Assembly: GCA_031431125.1 (NCBI GenBank)
Contig: JANPCX010000061.1
Coordinates: 62,001-126,000 of the forward strand
Reading direction: 5' to 3'
DNA: 64,000 bases
Source: JANPCX01 sp031431125
GTDB lineage: Bacteria; Pseudomonadota; Gammaproteobacteria; Burkholderiales; Burkholderiaceae_C
The notes beneath the pieces are model-generated. The model saw only the letters and a program-made list of their open reading frames with translations. It did no database searches and was not told the origin of the DNA. The translations under genes were made by a program, and so were the position numbers. Shown here piece by piece: positions 60,673-64,000 of this stretch (positions are counted from its first letter, which is position 1; every line of letters begins with the position of its first letter).

Positions 60673-61211
60673 TGACAGTCCACCATCCAACACCCTCCTT
60701 GGTTTTGGTCGACCCAAGGGTCCACCATGACACCATCGTGCAACTCAACCTTGAGTACATGGCCTGGGTCGCCAAGGGAATCGAGGCGTCATTCGGTGTG
60801 ACGGAGCAAGGGCTGTTCGGCATGTCCGTTGCGCAGTATGTCGCCAGTGTGAAAGACAAGGTGTGCGGAGATCCGCCGCCGCTGGGCGGGTTCTACTTGA
60901 TAGACGTCAACGGCGAACTGGCGGGCATGGGCGGTTTTCGCAAGCTGCACGACGGTATCGCCGAGATCAAACGTGTCTATGTGCGGCCCAACCAACGCGG
61001 CCAGCAACTTGGCGCCACCTTGGTCAAACGCCTACTGTCCGACGCGCAAAGCTTTGGCTTCGGCAAGGTGTGCTTGGACTCGGCGCCTTTCATGCAGTCG
61101 GCACAGCGCCTATACCAAGGTTTGGGCTTTGAGGACTGCCCCGTCTATGACGGAACAGAAGTCCCTTTGGCACTGCAGGCACGATGGCGCTTCATGGCGC
61201 GCGCGGTTTGA
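60669..61211 (+). CDS. GNAT-family N-acetyltransferase
   Basis: 180 residues. The acetyl-CoA loop is VRPNQRGQQLGATLVKRLL, preceded by the strand IAEIKRVYV and followed by QSAQRLYQGLGFEDCPVYDG. The substrate is unknown. The ATG overlaps the LivM stop (ATGATG), so the two are coupled. The next gene converges on it, leaving 106 bases without features. Confidence 0.88.
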   Translation: MMTVHHPTPSLVLVDPRVHHDTIVQLNLEYMAWVAKGIEASFGVTEQGLFGMSVAQYVASVKDKVCGDPPPLGGFYLIDVNGELAGMGGFRKLHDGIAEIKRVYVRPNQRGQQLGATLVKRLLSDAQSFGFGKVCLDSAPFMQSAQRLYQGLGFEDCPVYDGTEVPLALQARWRFMARAV

Positions 61212-61317
61212 ATGCGGCATGCGATTTCAAGCTGGGAGTACTGCCCCATCAACCAACGCTGCTTGGCACGGGAAAATCGAAATGGGGCGCGCCGGTCAAC
61301 GGAATGAGGCAACAGAT

Positions 61318-62301
61318 TCACCCGTCCTCCACCACCCCACGCACCCTTGATGCGGCCATCGATGCGGCCGCGTTGCGTGTCTCCACACCGAGTTTTTCAA
61401 ACACATGCTCCAGGTGTTTTTTGACCGTGGTGTGGCTGGTTCCGAAGATGTCGCCAATGTCGCGGTTGGTTTTTCCTTTGGCCACCCAGTACAGCACTTC
61501 GGCTTCACGCGCCGTCAGTTTGAAGGCGGTGGCCAGGGCCTGGATCACGGCTTCGTCGGAGCGCTCGCGCATCACCACCAGCCATTCGTCGTCGCCGGTT
61601 TGTTCGTGCAGGGCCAGGATCAAGCGGCGCGGGCTGTGGTCCAGCAGCAGGGTGGGCGGCAAGACACCGCTGCTCAAACGCCGGACCGCATCGCGCACCC
61701 AAGCCATCGCGCTGTCAGGCAACTGGCTGGCGCCAAAGTGGTGTTGCATCAATTCACGCGCCAAGGGCGTTTGCCACACCACACGGCCCGTGCTGGCGTG
61801 GACCACTAAAGTTGCGTGGCCAAACGCGTCGAGGGCGTTGCGGGCTTGACTGGCCTGGCGTGCACTTTGCATATGCACTTGCATGCGGGCCAACACCTCG
61901 CGTGCACGGATGGGTTTGGTCACATAGTCGACACCGCCAGCCGCAAAAGCGCTGACCACATGTTCGGTTTCGGTCAGACCCGTCATGAAGACGATGGGAA
62001 TGTGGGCTGTGTTGGCCTGCGCTTTGAGGCGGCGCGCCACTTCAAAGCCATCCATGCCGGGCATCACAGCATCCAACAAAATGATGTCCGGCTGGGCCTG
62101 AGCGGCACGTTGTAAAGCGGCCGCACCATGGGTGGCCACGAGCACGGTGTAGCCGGCTTCGTCGAGCGCATCGTGCAAGACCGACAGGTTGTCGGGTACA
62201 TCGTCGACGATCAGCACCACGCCCGCAGCAGTCGTGGGCAGGCCGGTCGACCAAGCGGTCGGGTTCATCGAAGGCTGGGATTCAATGGGACTCGGATTCA
62301 T
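61318..62301 (-). CDS. LuxR-family response regulator
   Basis: 327 residues. The receiver begins VVLIVDDVPDNLSVLHDALD, with the phospho-acceptor in IILLDAVMPGMDG and the lysine in YVTKPIRAREVL. A middle section of about 100 residues looks like a degenerate PAS-type domain (VHASTGRVVWQTPLARELMQ). The C-terminal helix-turn-helix is LTAREAEVLYWVAKGKTNRD followed by VKKHLEHVFEKLGVETR. The start overlaps the kinase stop by 20 bases. It is therefore the output partner of the hybrid kinase. Confidence 0.93.
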   Translation of the reverse strand: MNPSPIESQPSMNPTAWSTGLPTTAAGVVLIVDDVPDNLSVLHDALDEAGYTVLVATHGAAALQRAAQAQPDIILLDAVMPGMDGFEVARRLKAQANTAHIPIVFMTGLTETEHVVSAFAAGGVDYVTKPIRAREVLARMQVHMQSARQASQARNALDAFGHATLVVHASTGRVVWQTPLARELMQHHFGASQLPDSAMAWVRDAVRRLSSGVLPPTLLLDHSPRRLILALHEQTGDDEWLVVMRERSDEAVIQALATAFKLTAREAEVLYWVAKGKTNRDIGDIFGTSHTTVKKHLEHVFEKLGVETRNAAASMAASRVRGVVEDG

Positions 62302-64000
62302 GGTCTGCCTTGCGCAAGACGCCACTCATGGCATCCAGTTGAAAACTGCGGGCCAACTCGCGCATGTGGGCGACAAAGCTGGCGGTGGCGGGTGTGGCTC
62401 GCTCAATGGAGTCGAGTTGCTGCACGATCCCTTTTAGATAACCCAGGGCAATCACTTGCTCCAGCGCCATCCTTTGCCCGCGGTCTGGCCACACCCAAGC
62501 GGGTGGCGCAAACGGCGCGGTCTGTCCGTCGGTCTGGCCAGAAGCAGCCAGGGGCGTGACGGGCCGATCGACCACTGCGGTGCTCTGCGTGCTGGCCCGC
62601 GCTGGCGCGTCGATCCACTGCAAGCGCATGGCCTGCCCCAACCAGTCGAGCAATTCGTTCTTGCGCACCGGCTTGACGATGAAGTCGGTGCTGGGCAACC
62701 CCACGGCGTTGTCCACGCCTTTTTCAAAGGCATTGGCCGAGACCACGGCCACCGGCGCATCGCTGAGCTGGAGGTCGCGCATCTGGGCAATGGTTTGCCA
62801 GCCGTCGATGCCTGGCATGGCCAAGTCCATCAGCACCGCATCAAAACGCACCTGGCGCAGCAGCGCCAAACAAGCAGCACCCGAGTCCGCCACCTGCACC
62901 TCCAAGCCCAAGGGCGTGAGCATGTTGCGCATCAGCTCGCGGTCGACTTCTTCGTTGTCCACCACCAGCACCTTGCGGCGCGGGCCCAGGTAGCCGATGC
63001 GTTGACGCTCGGGCATCACCTTGGTCACCATCTCGGCGCGCACTTCGGGCAGGAACAAGCGGATGCGGAAGATGGTGCCGCTGTCGGCTTCGTTGGCGGC
63101 TTGGGTTGTATGGCTGGCTGGACGGCTGCTCACCGTCATCTCGCCGCCCATCAAGTCGGTGAGCATCTTGGCAATCGTGAGCCCGAGGCCCGTGCCACCA
63201 CCGGGCGAGCTGCCGCCGCCCGAACCGGCCGCCGAGCCGCGTGCAAAGGGCTCAAAAATTTGCGCCACCTCTTGCGGCGTGATGCCGGGGCCAGTGTCTT
63301 CAATTTCAAACACCGCCATTTCAAAGGCATAACTCAAACGAAACACCACCCGTCCGGTTTGGGTGAACTTCACCGCATTGCCCAGCACATTGATCAGAAT
63401 TTGCCGCATCCGCTTTTCGTCGGTGCGAACCACCTCGGGCACAGCCTGACCAAAATCGTGGATAAAGCTGATGCCTTTGCCCAAGGCCTGCAGTTCAAAC
63501 ATGCGCGCAATTTCCAGCAAGCCCTCGCGAAAACGCATGGGTTTCACATCGAGCGACAGCTTGCCGCTTTCAATGCGTGCAATGTCCATGGTGCCTTCAA
63601 TGAGCGACAACAAATGGTCGCCGCCTCGGCGAATCACACGCACCGCTTGTTGGCGGTGGGCCGGCATGCTGGGGTCTTCGTCCAGCAACTGGGCATACCC
63701 AATGATGCTGTTCAGCGGTGTGCGCAGCTCGTGGCTGATGGTGGTGATGTAGCGGCTCTTGGCATGGTTGGCCAAGTCGGCATGGTGGCGCGCTTCTTCG
63801 GCTTGTTGTTTGGCCAATTGCAAGGCTTCGTCGGTGCGTTGGTGCGATTCCACCTCGCGGCGCAGTGCCTGGGTTTGTTCGTTCAACGCTTGGGTTTGGC
63901 GGTTGCTTTCTTCTTGCGCCACTTCGCGGCTTTTGTGGGTCAGCACCAACCACCAGGTGACGATGCCGGTGACCACGGCCAGGGCGGCGAAGGCTTTCAT
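62282..64000 (-). CDS. Hybrid histidine kinase (N-terminus beyond right edge)
   Basis: At least 572 residues. The visible part starts at a membrane segment (FAALAVVTGIVTWWLVLTHK) and a coiled coil. The kinase has H box ISHELRTPLNSIIGYAQLLD, N box LINVLGNAVKFTQ, G1 DTGPGITPQ and G2 GGTGLGLTIAKML. A receiver domain follows (VLVVDNEEVDRELMRNM, DLAMPGIDGW, FIVKPVRKNEL) and a helical tail that could be a phosphotransfer or linker part. The ATG at the edge is probably internal, because a sensor domain should precede this membrane helix. It is an operon with the LuxR-type regulator. Confidence 0.92.
   Translation of the reverse strand: MKAFAALAVVTGIVTWWLVLTHKSREVAQEESNRQTQALNEQTQALRREVESHQRTDEALQLAKQQAEEARHHADLANHAKSRYITTISHELRTPLNSIIGYAQLLDEDPSMPAHRQQAVRVIRRGGDHLLSLIEGTMDIARIESGKLSLDVKPMRFREGLLEIARMFELQALGKGISFIHDFGQAVPEVVRTDEKRMRQILINVLGNAVKFTQTGRVVFRLSYAFEMAVFEIEDTGPGITPQEVAQIFEPFARGSAAGSGGGSSPGGGTGLGLTIAKMLTDLMGGEMTVSSRPASHTTQAANEADSGTIFRIRLFLPEVRAEMVTKVMPERQRIGYLGPRRKVLVVDNEEVDRELMRNMLTPLGLEVQVADSGAACLALLRQVRFDAVLMDLAMPGIDGWQTIAQMRDLQLSDAPVAVVSANAFEKGVDNAVGLPSTDFIVKPVRKNELLDWLGQAMRLQWIDAPARASTQSTAVVDRPVTPLAASGQTDGQTAPFAPPAWVWPDRGQRMALEQVIALGYLKGIVQQLDSIERATPATASFVAHMRELARSFQLDAMSGVLRKADHESESH

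Noticed and set aside
1..64000. CRISPR arrays, rRNA operons, phage structural genes
   Set aside because: No regularly spaced direct repeats, rRNA sequence or head/tail genes were seen anywhere in the window.

Overview
The window looks like chromosome of a betaproteobacterium of the order Burkholderiales, most likely family Comamonadaceae (Rhodoferax, Hydrogenophaga or Limnohabitans-like). This is judged from protein character and from familiar neighbourhoods: an ompR/envZ pair, ispD-ispF, mfd and serB in a row, a 3-hydroxybutyrate dehydrogenase, a propionyl-CoA synthetase, a RelA with a ruined hydrolase domain, and G+C-rich codon use. The assignment is inference; no 16S rRNA is present.

Layout. 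1-1960 is the cytoplasmic end of a chemoreceptor with a flagellar-type promoter. 2093-7370 is a seven-gene leftward copper-handling cluster: two His-rich small proteins, a TolC-like outer-membrane protein, a Tat-exported multicopper oxidase, a Spy/CpxP-like protein, a cupredoxin and a CusF-like protein. 7626-30718 is mostly core housekeeping: a phytase-like esterase, tRNA-Val(GAC), relA with an overlapping alpha/beta hydrolase, bdhA, a SIMPL protein, ompR/envZ, ispDF, mfd, serB, alaA, bcp and phoH. It is interrupted at 22990-26437 by an islet with foreign-looking codon use (GMC oxidoreductase, SDR, gene fragments) flanked by small palindromic mobile elements.

30660-40402 is an accessory region. 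A leftward run encodes a beta-propeller lipoprotein and three tandem paralogues of about 550 residues. A divergent pair encodes a DUF6502-type protein and a lipoprotein. 40416-47481 returns to metabolism: prpE, an ABC exporter, an NlpC/P60 peptidase, moaA-mobA and a zinc-ribbon membrane protein. 47488-58155 is a second accessory stretch: a secreted HExxH metalloprotease lipoprotein with a partner, a COG4315-type protein, a divergent pair whose right-hand member joins three PKD-like domains to membrane helices and a Cys-Gly-Gly-Cys tail, a cytochrome b561/YceI/YceI cluster, and a coupled pair of unrecognised exported proteins. 58438-64000 holds a LysR regulator, a lone LivM permease with an overlapping GNAT gene, and a LuxR-type response regulator with a hybrid histidine kinase that runs off the right edge.

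The least explained items are four short CTAG-bounded palindromic elements, two of which share an almost identical core of about 50 bp and all of which lie at gene 3' ends; the PKD/membrane protein with its divergent partner; the tandem paralogue array with signs of gene conversion; and terminator-like hairpins in the leaders of mfd and phoH. The copper cluster is a complete periplasmic set without a visible inner-membrane pump.
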